Assembly: GCF_900103785.1 (NCBI RefSeq)
Contig: NZ_FNHE01000002.1
Span: 1 to 64,000 of the forward strand
Direction of reading: 5' to 3'
DNA from: Geodermatophilus siccatus
GTDB taxonomy: Bacteria > Actinomycetota > Actinomycetes > Mycobacteriales > Geodermatophilaceae
DNA length: 64,000 nucleotides
This document shows positions 16,642 through 25,308 of the stretch, piece after piece. The notes under the pieces are model-generated. The model did no database searches. It was not told the origin of the DNA and worked only from the letters and a program-made list of their open reading frames with translations. A program made the translations under genes and the position numbers. Each line of letters starts with the position of its first letter. The first letter of the stretch is position 1.

Positions 16642-17739
16642 ATGTCCTTGCCGAAGACGATGGCCGCCGTTCTGCTCACCGGACACGGCGGGCTGGAGGA
16701 GCTCGAGTACCGGACGGACGTCCCCGTTCCTCACCCCGGGAGGGGTGAGGTGCTCATCCAGGTCGCCGCAGCCGGGATCAACAACACGGACGTGAACACG
16801 CGGATCGGGTGGTACTCGAAGGCCAGCACCTCCGGGACCGGAGAAGGCGGGGCAGCGGGTGTCGACGCCGTCGAGAGCGTCGACGCCACGTGGGCGGGGA
16901 CGGCGCTCGAGTTCCCGCGGATCCAGGGTGCGGACGTCTGTGGTCGCGTCGTCGACGTGGGGGAGGGGGTCTCCCGCGACCGCATCGGCGAGCGGGTCCT
17001 CGTCCGCACCATGCTCCGCACCCCGGTCGGCCACCGGCCGTTCGAGTGCTGGACCTCCGGCAGCGAGTGTGACGGCGGGTCCGCGCAGTTCACGGTGGCT
17101 CCCTCCCGCGAGACGTACGCCGTTCGCAGTGACTGGAGCGACGAGGAACTCGCTGCGCTGCCGTGCGCCTACTCCACCGCGGAGAACATGCTCCACCGGG
17201 CCGCGGTGGCGTCGGAGCGGGTGCTGGTGACCGGCGCCTCGAGGGGAGTGGGGTTGGCCGCGGTCCAGCTCGCCAAGCGCCGGGGCGCGACGGTCGTCGC
17301 GGTGTGCTCGGCGTCGAAGGCCGCCGACGTGCTCGCAGGAGGCGCTGACCGGACCGTCGACCGGGACGCGGACCTGGTCGACGCCCTCGGCAGGGCGACC
17401 GTCGACGTGGTGATCGACGTCGTCGGCGGCCCCCGCTGCGCGCAGCTGCTGGACCTCCTGCGGCCAGGCGGTCGGTACGCCGTCTCGGGCGCCGTCGGAG
17501 GGCCGATCGCGGAGATCGACCTGCGAACGCTGTACCTCGAGGACCTCGCGCTCTTCGGCTGCACGTTCCAGGAGGACGAGGTCTTCGAGAACCTCATCGA
17601 GTACGTCGAACGCGGCGAGGTCCGACCGGTCGTCTCGCGCACGTACCCCCTGGCGGAGATCGCCTCCGCGCAGGAGGCCTTCCTGACGGAGGGGCACATC
17701 GGGAAGCTGGTGCTCGTCCCACCCGGCCCGGCTGCCTGA
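16642..17739 (+). CDS. Zinc-independent MDR oxidoreductase (quinone reductase-like)
   Basis: The protein has 365 residues. It has the GroES-like N-terminal domain ([20 protein letters not shown]) and a Rossmann domain with [20 protein letters not shown]. The catalytic-zinc Cys of alcohol dehydrogenases is replaced by Asn in INNTDV, and no structural Cys cluster is visible, so it should be a zinc-free NADPH-dependent reductase of the quinone oxidoreductase branch. An insertion of ~30 residues (around residues 48-75) separates the first strands. It follows the demethylase gene by 157 bp on the same strand, and a shared transcript is possible. Substrate unknown. ATG 16642 has GGAG upstream. Confidence 0.75.
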   Translation: MSLPKTMAAVLLTGHGGLEELEYRTDVPVPHPGRGEVLIQVAAAGINNTDVNTRIGWYSKASTSGTGEGGAAGVDAVESVDATWAGTALEFPRIQGADVCGRVVDVGEGVSRDRIGERVLVRTMLRTPVGHRPFECWTSGSECDGGSAQFTVAPSRETYAVRSDWSDEELAALPCAYSTAENMLHRAAVASERVLVTGASRGVGLAAVQLAKRRGATVVAVCSASKAADVLAGGADRTVDRDADLVDALGRATVDVVIDVVGGPRCAQLLDLLRPGGRYAVSGAVGGPIAEIDLRTLYLEDLALFGCTFQEDEVFENLIEYVERGEVRPVVSRTYPLAEIASAQEAFLTEGHIGKLVLVPPGPAA

Positions 17740-17759
17740 ACGACTCCCGCCCGTCGGCT

Positions 17760-17944
17760 CTCCCGTCGGGGTGGACGAAGGGTGGCCCCCACCCGCGGGT
17801 GTCGTCTCCCGTGCCGGGTGCCTCGACCGTGATGACCCGGGCGCCGAGGTCGCCGAGCATCGTCCCGGCGTGCGGCCCGGCGAGGGCTCGGGAGAGGTCC
17901 ACGACGAGCGTGCCGGGGAGCGGCCCGGGTGCAGTGCCGGTCAT
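17760..17944 (-). pseudogene. CaiB/BaiF-type CoA-transferase (family III), N-terminal stub
   Basis: The reverse strand reads [20 protein letters not shown], then [20 protein letters not shown] and [11 protein letters not shown]. This is the usual first ~55 residues of a family III CoA-transferase. The similarity then stops around 17765, short of the catalytic Asp region, and the reading frame runs into the antisense of the MDR gene. Only about one eighth of the expected ~400 residues is left. Family III enzymes activate carnitine, crotonobetaine or other acids as CoA esters, so the stub is in keeping with the betaine-rich context, but it cannot function. Confidence 0.7.
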
Positions 17945-17954
17945 GGTGTGCACC

Positions 17955-19313
17955 TCAGAGCCAGCCGGGAACCGCGAGCACGGCCCAGACGAGGAGTGGG
18001 CCGGCGAGCGTCACGAGGACGCTGTGGTAGAGGACCTGCTTGTAGTACTTCTCCTCGGTGATGGTGTCCGGCCGGTTGGCGACCATGAGCGCCCCGTTCG
18101 TGGAGAAGGGGCTGACGTCGACGATCGTCGAGGACGCGGCGAGGGCGGCGACGACGGCGACGGCGCTGACCTCGCCGGTGGCGATCAGCGGGATCGCGAT
18201 CGGGACGATGATGGGCAGCAGCGCTGTCGACGAGGCGAACGCCGAGGTGATGCCGCCGACGTAGCAGAGGACGAGGGCGCCGATGAGGACGGTGCCCAGG
18301 CCGGCCGCCCAGGTGCCCACCGCCTCGGGCGCGCCGGCGGCGCTGAGGATGGCCGCGAAGCAGCTGACGCCCGCGACCAGCAGCACGGTCGGCCACGCGA
18401 TCTGCTTGATGGCACCCTTCTGCTCCTCGGGGAACAGGGCGGTCAGGAGAACCGCGGCGGTGATCGCGGCGAACCCGATGTTGCGGTCGAACGCGAGCGC
18501 GACGACCGCGACGGCGGCGAACGCGACGAGCGTGATGACCTGGTCGCTGAGACGCCGGCGGGCGACCGTCGTGTGCCCGCGGGTCTCGGTGACCGTGCCC
18601 CCGCCCGGGGCCGCCGCCGGAGCGCCACCCCTGGACGCGCCGGCCGGGACGACGTCGCCGGGTTCGGGCTGCTTGCCGTCGCCGGGTTCCTCGGAGCCGA
18701 TGCGGCGGGACGCCAACTGGCGGCCCCCGAGCGCGAGGAAGAGCGCGATGGCGATGGCCAGGTTGACCAGCAGGCTGGAGAGGAAGATCGCTCCCTCGTC
18801 GACGGGCAGGTCGTTCTCGGCCATGACGGAGTTGGTGATGACCCCGTAGATGCTGATCGGGGAGAACCCGCCCGCATGGGCGCCGTGGACGACGAGCATG
18901 CCCATCATCAGCGGGCTGATGCGGTAGCGGCCGGCGAACCCGAGCGCGATCGGGCCGACGATCGCGCAGGCCGCCGGGCTGGCGGCGCCGATCGCGGTGA
19001 GCACCGCGGTCACGGCGAACATGACCCAGGGGATCAGCGCCACCCGGCCGCCGACCGCGCGCACGGCCCCCCGCACGATCAGGTCGACGGTCCCGTTGTT
19101 GCGGGCGATGGCGAACAGGTAGGTGACGCCGACGAGCGTGAGGTTGAGATCGCCGTTGATGCCGTCGACGATCTCTCACTCGTCGAGGCCCAGCGCGTAC
19201 ATCCCCACGCCCCAGGCGGCGACGAAACCGAGCGCGCCCATGTTGATCGGCAGGACGGTGCCGACGACGAACAACGCGACGAGGGCGAGGATCGAGACCA
19301 GCTCAGGTGACAT
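17955..19313 (-). pseudogene. MatC-like dicarboxylate carrier with an in-frame TGA
   Basis: From ATG 19313 (GAGG seven bases upstream) the reading is MSPELVSILALVALFVVGTV through GVGMYALGLDE, then a TGA codon at 19176-19178. The same frame continues without other stops: EIVDGINGDLNLTLVGVTYL, AIARNNGTVDLIVRGAVRAV and on through ten or so membrane segments to the stop at 17955. In full it would be 452 residues, the normal size for MatC-type malonate/dicarboxylate carriers of the ion-transporter superfamily. A Gly/Pro/Thr-rich cytoplasmic loop lies in the middle. The single stop falls in the loop after the second membrane helix. It is a pseudogene, a sequencing error, or a leaky stop. The divergent GntR gene probably regulates it. 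Confidence 0.75.
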
Positions 19314-19391
19314 GTGCGGTCCTCGGGTCGGGACTGGGAGGAGCCCGGGGGCATGGCCACTGACTGTGGCGCCCCTCACTCGGTGGCTCAG

Positions 19392-19402
19392 TGGTCTAGC
19401 CA
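19392..19402. promoter_or_regulatory. FadR/GntR-type operator TGGTCTAGCCA
   Basis: TGGTCTAGCCA fits the TGGT-N-ACCA operator of FadR-subfamily GntR repressors. It lies between the divergent carrier and regulator genes, about 35 bp before the regulator ATG. On the reverse strand a TTGACA lies next to it, so binding would cover the carrier promoter and allow autoregulation. Confidence 0.65.
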
Positions 19403-19436
19403 ATAACATCGGGACACCTGTCAATAGACTGGTGTC

Positions 19437-20132
19437 ATGTCTGTGGGCGGCACCTTCCGGCCGGTCTCCCGGCCGCGCCTGTACGAGCAGGTCGTGAGCG
19501 AGATCGAGGCCTGGATCGCCGAGAACGGCCTCGAGGTCGGTGCCCGTCTGCCGCCGGAGCGGGAGCTCGCCGCCAAGCTCGGCGTCAGCCGGGCGACCCT
19601 GAGCCAGGCGCTGGTGGCGATGGAGGTCGTCGGCGTGGTCTCGGTGCGGCACGGCGACGGTGTCGTCCTCGTCGAGCCCGCCGGGTCGACCAAGGTCGTC
19701 AACGCTCTGCGGCGGCACGCCCAGCAGTTGCCCGAGATCATCGAGGCGCGCGATGCGCTCGAGACCAAGCTGGCCGCGCTCGCCGCCGAGCGGCGGACCG
19801 ACAGTGATCTCGCCGCCATGGACGAGGCCCTGGAGTCCATGGAGAGCGACATCGCCTCCGGAGGACGAGGCGTCGAGGGGGACGAACGGTTCCATGCCGC
19901 GGTGACAGCCGCCGGCCACTCGCCGCTGCTGGCCAAGCTCATGGTCGAGATCAGCGATCTGATCAGGGAGACGCGGATCGCGTCGCTGGCTCAGCCGGAC
20001 CGGCCCGCCAGATCACTCCAGGGCCACAGGGCGATCGCCGACGCCATCCGGGCGCGTGACGCCGCAGCAGCCGCACTGGCGATGCAGCAACACGTCGCGA
20101 TGGTCAGCGACGTGGCCCACCTCAAGGGCTAG
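19437..20132 (+). CDS. GntR-family regulator, FadR subfamily
   Basis: The protein has 231 residues. The winged helix covers residues ~15-80 (GARLPPERELAAKLGVSRAT, then LSQALVAMEVVGVVSVRHGD). The C-terminal FCD domain has ERFHAAVTAAGHSPLLAKL, then GHRAIADAIRARDAAAAALA and QQHV. The three His of the FCD metal site (FH, GHRAI, QQHV) are present, so it should bind a metal and a small carboxylate. It is divergent from the MatC-like carrier, with a FadR-type operator between them, so repression of the carrier until a dicarboxylate binds is the simplest model. The start lies close to the carrier promoter. Confidence 0.85.
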   Translation: MSVGGTFRPVSRPRLYEQVVSEIEAWIAENGLEVGARLPPERELAAKLGVSRATLSQALVAMEVVGVVSVRHGDGVVLVEPAGSTKVVNALRRHAQQLPEIIEARDALETKLAALAAERRTDSDLAAMDEALESMESDIASGGRGVEGDERFHAAVTAAGHSPLLAKLMVEISDLIRETRIASLAQPDRPARSLQGHRAIADAIRARDAAAAALAMQQHVAMVSDVAHLKG

Positions 20133-20354
20133 CGAGCAGACCGACCTGCAGGTCGGCGGTCTCGTCCTCGCGGGCGCCGGTCACCCACCACTCCACGGCG
20201 TCGGACCCGCTGCGGGCGAGGTCGTGGACCGGACCCCGTTGCGCCGCACGACCTCGGCCGCTTCGTCGTCCAGGGCCTCGGGCGAGCACGGGCTCCACCT
20301 GGAGGGCGTTGCCGTCGACCACCGTGCCGACGCCCGCGCGGTCCGACGGGCGGC

Positions 20355-20788
20355 TCAGCCGAGACGGGCCTCCACCGCCGCGAGGCCGCCTGCGTAGAGG
20401 GCGCCCGCCAGCAGGTCGTCCATGGCCTTCTCGTCCTCGGGTTCGCAGTCGTACGTGCTCCACCATTCGACGAAGCTCGCGCCCCCTGGGTGACGGGGCT
20501 GACGCGGATGGTCGAGTAGTACCTGGTGAACGGGAAAGGTCCCTCCAGCAGGTGATACGTGTAGCTGCGATCGAGATCGCTCAGAGCGACCAGCCGCTCC
20601 CGCACCAGCGAGCCGTCGTTCAGCGTCAGCTTCCGCTCGCAGCCGACCTGATCGGCGGGCTTCCCGTCCAGGATCTCGCTCGCGGTGACGGCGTCGACGA
20701 AGTCCGGCGTGCGGTTGAAGTCGCGGAGGAAGTCCCAGACGGTGTCGGGATCGGCACCGATGACGGAGCTGGTGTACGAGCGCGGCAT
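20355..20788 (-). pseudogene. SRPBCC (START-like) family protein, frameshifted in a G-run
   Basis: From ATG 20788 (AGGAG seven bases upstream) the reverse strand gives MPRSYTSSVIGADPDTVWDF, then LRDFNRTPDFVDAVTASEIL and LLEGPFPFTRYYSTIRVSPV. The frame breaks at the G/C-run near 20485-20490. The neighbouring frame continues GASFVEWWSTYDCEPEDEKA and DDLLAGALYAGGLAAVEARL to the stop at 20355. Together these make a normal ~145-residue ligand-binding SRPBCC protein of the polyketide cyclase/MxaD-like type. One missing base in the run would explain it, so a sequencing error is as likely as real loss. No substrate can be inferred. The 220 bp on the other side (20133-20354) hold no convincing gene. 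Confidence 0.7.
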
Positions 20789-21143
20789 CGTCCACTCCTG
20801 AGAGGTCGCGGCGCGGGGAGCATCGGGTGCAGGGAACCCCGCGTAGTGTGCTGCGCCAGGCGGCACGACGTCGACCGGTCCCGAACGGGTTGCACGACCC
20901 GCTCCGTGCGCTTGCTCGGGCGAACGGGCGCGGGTCCGCCGGACACGACGCGGTCCTCCGACACCTCTCCGCAGGTCAGGGACCGGCGCACATGAGCGGC
21001 CTGGTCCTCCACCGTCACCGCCCTGGTGAGCCGCCGGCGCTGCGTCCGCGTCTGCGTAGGGCCGCCGCCGCGCCGGTCAGAGCCACTCCGGGGCACGGTG
21101 GTCGCCGGGTCCACCGGTCCGAGGGGGACGGTTGCGGTGCTGC
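20789..21143. other. No recognisable gene
   Basis: Only Arg/Pro-rich artefact frames are present. The region contains the upstream sequence of the SRPBCC gene. Confidence 0.4.
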
Positions 21144-21587
21144 CTATCCGTTGCTGTAGATCCGGTTCGGATCGATCAGCACGGCGGTGCGCCGTTGCTC
21201 GGCCATGACCCGGTCGTACTCCTCCCAGTCGTCGTGCCGGCCGCCGGCTGCGGTGAACACCGCGCGCAGCAGCAGGCGGAGCTGGTCGGCGTGGGTCAGC
21301 CACGGCTGCGGGTCGTCGGGCCCGGCCAGCTGCGCCCGTCCTTCCACGGTCGCCCACTGCCAGCCGTGCCGGAAGGTCACGGTCACCTGCGGGCGGGCGC
21401 GGAGGTTGGCCAGCTTGACCCGGCCGTAGGTGACGAAGGCCAGCGCCGGCCGTCCGGTCGCCGGATGGGCGAGGATCCCGGCGTTGACCACCGAGGCCTG
21501 GATGGTCGAGTCGGCCCGCAGCGTGGAGACGACCGCGAGGTGGTGTTCGGTGGCGGCGAGGGCCGCGACGTCGTCGAGGGTGGTCAC
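21144..21587 (-). CDS. PPOX-fold (split-barrel) flavin/F420-type protein
   Basis: The protein has 147 residues. The sequence LAATEHHLAVVSTLRADSTI and PALAFVTYGRVKLANLRARP, then TVTFRHGWQWATVEGRAQL, is the split beta-barrel of pyridoxamine 5'-phosphate oxidase-like proteins. In actinobacteria, members of this size often bind F420 or FMN. The K-x-x-N-L-R segment lies where these proteins bind the cofactor phosphate. GTG 21587 is the only plausible start, and it lacks a strong ribosome binding site. The gene stands alone, and its substrate is unknown. Confidence 0.72.
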   Translation of the reverse strand: MTTLDDVAALAATEHHLAVVSTLRADSTIQASVVNAGILAHPATGRPALAFVTYGRVKLANLRARPQVTVTFRHGWQWATVEGRAQLAGPDDPQPWLTHADQLRLLLRAVFTAAGGRHDDWEEYDRVMAEQRRTAVLIDPNRIYSNG

Positions 21588-21902
21588 ACCCAGACCATCG
21601 CACCGGCGCCAGGGCGGCTCAGGTCGGCTGCTCGGGTTCGACGAACCGGCCACGGCCGTGGGCGGAGTGGGTGCCAGGCGTCCGGCGGGTCGGCACGAGC
21701 CCTGTCGGTGGTCGCCGTCGACGGCCCGCGGGGGAGTTCGCGGCTGCGGGACCCTGTCGGTGAGGCGGCCTGGGGGACGGCGGTGCACCGCCATGAACGC
21801 GATGGTGACGGCCTGCTGGTGCGGGGATCGGGGTGCGGGTGCCCTCGGTCCGAGTCCTTCATCGGTCAGGCCGTTCCTCCGTCCGGGAGTGGCCTGAGCG
21901 GC
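21588..21902. other. No recognisable gene
   Basis: 315 bp between two minus-strand genes. No signal was found other than G+C-rich sequence. Confidence 0.35.
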
Positions 21903-22406
21903 TCACGGCTTGACGCCGTAGCGACTGACGAGATCCGCAACGCGGTCCCAGTGGAAGGTCACGCCGTAACGAGCATGGTGTGCTTCCAGGGCCTCGCGCC
22001 GCTCCTGTTCGGTCATCGCGGAGTCGGCGAAGATCACGCCGACCTCGTCGTAGTAGCGAGCGAACGTCGCCGGCACGTGCAGCTCCATCACCCGCGCGGG
22101 CTCGCCGCCGGGGTTCCAGAAGGCGTGCGACACCCCGCGAGGCTTGATCACGTAGCTGCCGGCATCGGCCGTGACGATGTCCTCACCCACCTGGAACACC
22201 ACTCTCCCGGAGATGACGTAGGAGCACTCGTCCTCACGGGTGTGGGTGTGCGGCGGGACGAGCGCACCGGGAGCGACTTGACCTTCCATGATGAGCAGAC
22301 GACCGCCGAGATGGTGTGCGTCCACCTTGTGAGCCATGTCCATCCCGTGCACCGGTGCGCCTTCGCCGGGCCGGATCATGATCCGGCTGCCGGGGTCCTG
22401 ACCCAT
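21903..22406 (-). CDS. Cupin-domain protein
   Basis: The protein has 167 residues with a single cupin barrel. Motif 1 is PPHTHTREDECSYVISGRVV, giving two His and the Glu. Motif 2 is VIKPRGVSHAFWNPGG, giving the last His, so a metal site is expected. Such one-domain cupins bind small ligands or act as isomerases and dioxygenases. ATG 22406 has AGGAG six bases upstream. Neighbours give no clear clue. The C-terminal ~50 residues form a charged extension (EARRE-type helix, MTEQERREALEAHHARYGV). Confidence 0.75.
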   Translation of the reverse strand: MGQDPGSRIMIRPGEGAPVHGMDMAHKVDAHHLGGRLLIMEGQVAPGALVPPHTHTREDECSYVISGRVVFQVGEDIVTADAGSYVIKPRGVSHAFWNPGGEPARVMELHVPATFARYYDEVGVIFADSAMTEQERREALEAHHARYGVTFHWDRVADLVSRYGVKP

Positions 22407-22694
22407 CGCCACTCCTGTCCCGGGCTCCCTCCCCATGCCGGTGCACGTGTGCTCGAGGTCGTCGGTCCAGGCGACCCGTCGATGACCGCGCACGGCCGTG
22501 GAACGGCGTCCTCGGCCGCCTCGGCGAGGCGTGCGGCAGTCGGGCGGAGCGACTGCTGCCCCGGCGGAGGTGGTCCGGGGGCTACCGGTCGAGGGCGTCG
22601 GCGAGCACCTCGACGGCCCGGCGCGGACCCGCGGCCGACGGCAGACGGCAGACGGATCAGCATCGCTCCCTCGGCCGGTCGCCGGCGTCCGCCC

Positions 22695-23933
22695 TCACTT
22701 CATGATCTCCCGTCCCTTGCCGACCACGGTGATGCCCGCCGCGGAGACGACGAGACCGCGGGCGCGGTCGTCGTCCTTGTCGACGCCGATCTCGACGCCC
22801 TCGCCGATGCGGACGTTCTTGTCGACGATCGCATCGCGGACCACGGCCCGGCGGCCGACGTGCGTGCCGTCCAGGAGCACGGACCGCTCGACGGACGCCC
22901 AGCTGTGCACGACCACACCGGGGGAGAGCACCGACTCGCGGACGCAGCCGCCGGAGACGATGACGCCGTTGGACACGATGCTGCTGATCGCCCGGCCGAC
23001 CCGGTCGCCGTCGTCGTGCACGAACTTCGCCGGCGGCCGGGACGGGATGTGGGTGAGGATCGGCCAGCGCTCGTTGTAGAGGTCGAACGCCGGGATCGTC
23101 GCGCAGAGGTCCATGTGGGCGTCGAAGTAGGAGTCCAGCGTGCCGACGTCACGCCAGTAGCGCTCGGTGCCGGCCTTCTCCCCGGGGACGTCGTTCGTGG
23201 TGAAGTCGTACACCTGCGCCGCGCCCTGCCCGACCAGCAGCGGGACGATGTCGCCGCCCATGTCGTGCTTGCTGTCCTCGTCGGCGGAGTCCGCTCGCAG
23301 GGCGTCCAGCAGCGCCTCGGTGCTGAAGACGTAGTTGCCCATGGACGCGAAGGTCTCGTCGGGGCGGCCGGGCAGCCCGGGTGGATCGGCGGGCTTCTCC
23401 AGGAACGCCTCGATCCGCTGTCCGTCGTCCGCGGTCTGGATGACACCGAAGGCGGTGGCCTCCTGGCGGGGCACGGGGATGCCCGCGACCGTCACCCCGG
23501 CGCCCCCGTCGAGGTGCTGGCGCCACATCTGCCCCGGGTCCATGCGGTAGACGTGGTCGGCACCGAAGACGACGACGAGGTCGGGGCGCTCGTCGTTGAT
23601 GAGGTTCAGCGACTGGAGGATCGCGTCGGCCGAGCCGGTGTACCAGCGCGGGCCGAGCCGCTGCTGCGCCGGCACCGTGGTGACGTAGTTGCCGAGCAGG
23701 TTCGACAGCCGCCACGTCGTGGTGATGTGCCGGTCGAGGCTGTGGCTCTTGTACTGCGTGAGCACAGCGATCTTGAGGATGCCGGCGTTGACGAGGTTGG
23801 ACAGGGCGAAGTCGATCAGCCGGTAGAGGCCGCCGAACGGGACGGCGGGCTTGGCCCGGTCCTCGGTCAACGGCGCGAGCCGTGTGCCCGCACCACCGGC
23901 CAGCACGATCCCGAGGATCCTCGGCTCCGCCAT
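22695..23933 (-). CDS. glgC: Glucose-1-phosphate adenylyltransferase
   Basis: The protein has 412 residues. GlgC makes ADP-glucose from glucose 1-phosphate and ATP, the committed step of bacterial glycogen synthesis. The nucleotide-binding start [20 protein letters not shown] is typical, as are [11 protein letters not shown], the glucose-phosphate site region ([12 protein letters not shown]) and the [18 protein letters not shown] block. The C-terminal third is a left-handed beta-helix ([20 protein letters not shown]). ATG 23933 follows AGGAGG. It is divergent from glucokinase with 339 bp between, so the two face the same sugar-phosphate pool. A homotetramer under allosteric control is expected for the family. 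Confidence 0.95.
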   Translation of the reverse strand: MAEPRILGIVLAGGAGTRLAPLTEDRAKPAVPFGGLYRLIDFALSNLVNAGILKIAVLTQYKSHSLDRHITTTWRLSNLLGNYVTTVPAQQRLGPRWYTGSADAILQSLNLINDERPDLVVVFGADHVYRMDPGQMWRQHLDGGAGVTVAGIPVPRQEATAFGVIQTADDGQRIEAFLEKPADPPGLPGRPDETFASMGNYVFSTEALLDALRADSADEDSKHDMGGDIVPLLVGQGAAQVYDFTTNDVPGEKAGTERYWRDVGTLDSYFDAHMDLCATIPAFDLYNERWPILTHIPSRPPAKFVHDDGDRVGRAISSIVSNGVIVSGGCVRESVLSPGVVVHSWASVERSVLLDGTHVGRRAVVRDAIVDKNVRIGEGVEIGVDKDDDRARGLVVSAAGITVVGKGREIMK

Positions 23934-24272
23934 CCCCCACCTCCTGAGCCGCCCGCCACGGGCCTCGACGACCTGTCGTCCCGTGGTGGGTGCGCGTGTG
24001 GCTCCGGGCCTCGAGCGAGACCTTCCCGTGAGCCGGGTCACATCATGCTCGTGGGGGCACCTGATCGGAACCGGAGCCGGGGACATCCGCGGGAGTCACC
24101 GGAGCCGGCCGGTCCCCGGCACTCCGGTCCGACCGCGGACGGCGGACCGGCAGCCCGAGGACCCGACCGCGCCGCCGGCCCACCGGACCCAGTTCCGGTG
24201 GCACCAGGTGCGGGAAGGGAGCAGAGTCCACAGTGCTCTGGACCACACCGCACCCAGCACCGGGGGGCGACC
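23934..24272. other. Divergent promoter region between glgC and glucokinase genes
   Basis: No gene is seen. It must contain both promoters. No operator or riboswitch-like structure was recognised. Confidence 0.4.
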
Positions 24273-25217
24273 ATGGCACTCGCGATCGGCGTGGACATCG
24301 GCGGGACCAAGGTCGCCGCCGGCCTGGTCGACGAGCAGGGCGGCATCGTCGCCAGCGCCCGGCGCGACACACCGTCGCACGACCCGGCCAGGATCGAGGA
24401 GATCATCGCCGACGTCGTCCGGGAGCTGCAGGCCTCCCACGAGGTCGAGGCCGTCGGCATCGGGGCCGCCGGGTTCGTCGACGCCGCGCGATCGACCGTG
24501 GTCTTCGCGCCCAACCTGGCCTGGCGCGACGAGCCGCTGCGCGTGAACGTCGAGAAGCGGTGCGGGCTGCCGGTCGTCGTGGAGAACGACGCCAACGCGG
24601 CGGCCTGGGCCGAGGCCCGCTTCGGTGCCGGGCGGGGGCAGCAGTACGTCGTCGTCCTCACCGTCGGGACCGGCCTCGGCGGCGGCCTGGTGACCGGCGG
24701 GGAGCTGTACCGGGGGCGGCAGGGCATCGCCGCGGAGTTCGGGCACGTGACGGTGGAGCCGGGCGGACGGCGGTGCGGCTGCGGCGGCCGTGGCTGCTGG
24801 GAGCGCTACGCCAGTGGCCGGGCGCTCATCCTCGAGGCCCAGGAGCTCGCCACGGTCTCACCGGCCATCGCCGGTCGGTTGCTGGAGCTGGCCGGTGGCC
24901 GGCCGGAGGCGATCACCGGGCTGCACGTGACGCGTGCGGCGCAGGACGGGGACGAGGCCGCGTTGGAGGCGTTCCGGGTGATCGGCACCTGGCTCGGTCA
25001 GGGCATGGCCGCGCTCACCGCGGTCCTGGACCCGGAGCTGTTCGTGCTCGGTGGCGGGGTCTCCGCCGCCGGGGAGCTGCTGCGCGAGCCGGCGGAGCGG
25101 TCGCTGCAGGAGCGGATCACCGCGCGCGCGTACCGGCAGGTGCCGGCCGTACGGCTGGCCGAGTTCGGCCCCGAGGCCGGGATCGTCGGCGCGGCCGACC
25201 TCGCGCGACGCCGGTGA
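24273..25217 (+). CDS. glk: ROK-family glucokinase
   Basis: The protein has 314 residues. It phosphorylates glucose at C6 with ATP (or polyphosphate in some actinobacteria). GVDIGGTKVAAGLVDEQG is the phosphate loop; VVENDANAAAWAEARFG carries the catalytic Asp; EFGHVTVEPGGRRCGCGGRG, followed by CWERYASG, contains the ROK zinc motif C-x-C-G-x2-G-C-x-E. These match actinobacterial GlkA. ATG 24273 lies just after a G-rich ribosome binding region. A sugar porter gene follows 91 bp downstream on the same strand, so uptake and phosphorylation are probably co-expressed. Confidence 0.93.
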   Translation: MALAIGVDIGGTKVAAGLVDEQGGIVASARRDTPSHDPARIEEIIADVVRELQASHEVEAVGIGAAGFVDAARSTVVFAPNLAWRDEPLRVNVEKRCGLPVVVENDANAAAWAEARFGAGRGQQYVVVLTVGTGLGGGLVTGGELYRGRQGIAAEFGHVTVEPGGRRCGCGGRGCWERYASGRALILEAQELATVSPAIAGRLLELAGGRPEAITGLHVTRAAQDGDEAALEAFRVIGTWLGQGMAALTAVLDPELFVLGGGVSAAGELLREPAERSLQERITARAYRQVPAVRLAEFGPEAGIVGAADLARRR

Positions 25218-25308
25218 GGCAGTACGGGGCAGAGGACTCGCGGGGGATGTCGGACGGCAGAGCCAGTCGGCACACGGTGGAGCGCGGGGGACGGCGGAGG
25301 GGGATCCG

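Noticed and set aside
19176-19178. Selenocysteine codon in the MatC-like gene
   Set aside because: Carriers of this family have no known selenoproteins, and no SECIS-like hairpin was recognisable after the TGA.
21132-25217. Plus-strand open frame of over 1300 codons
   Set aside because: It is antisense to the PPOX, cupin and glgC genes and only becomes real at the glucokinase start (24273). High G+C removes stops from shadow frames.
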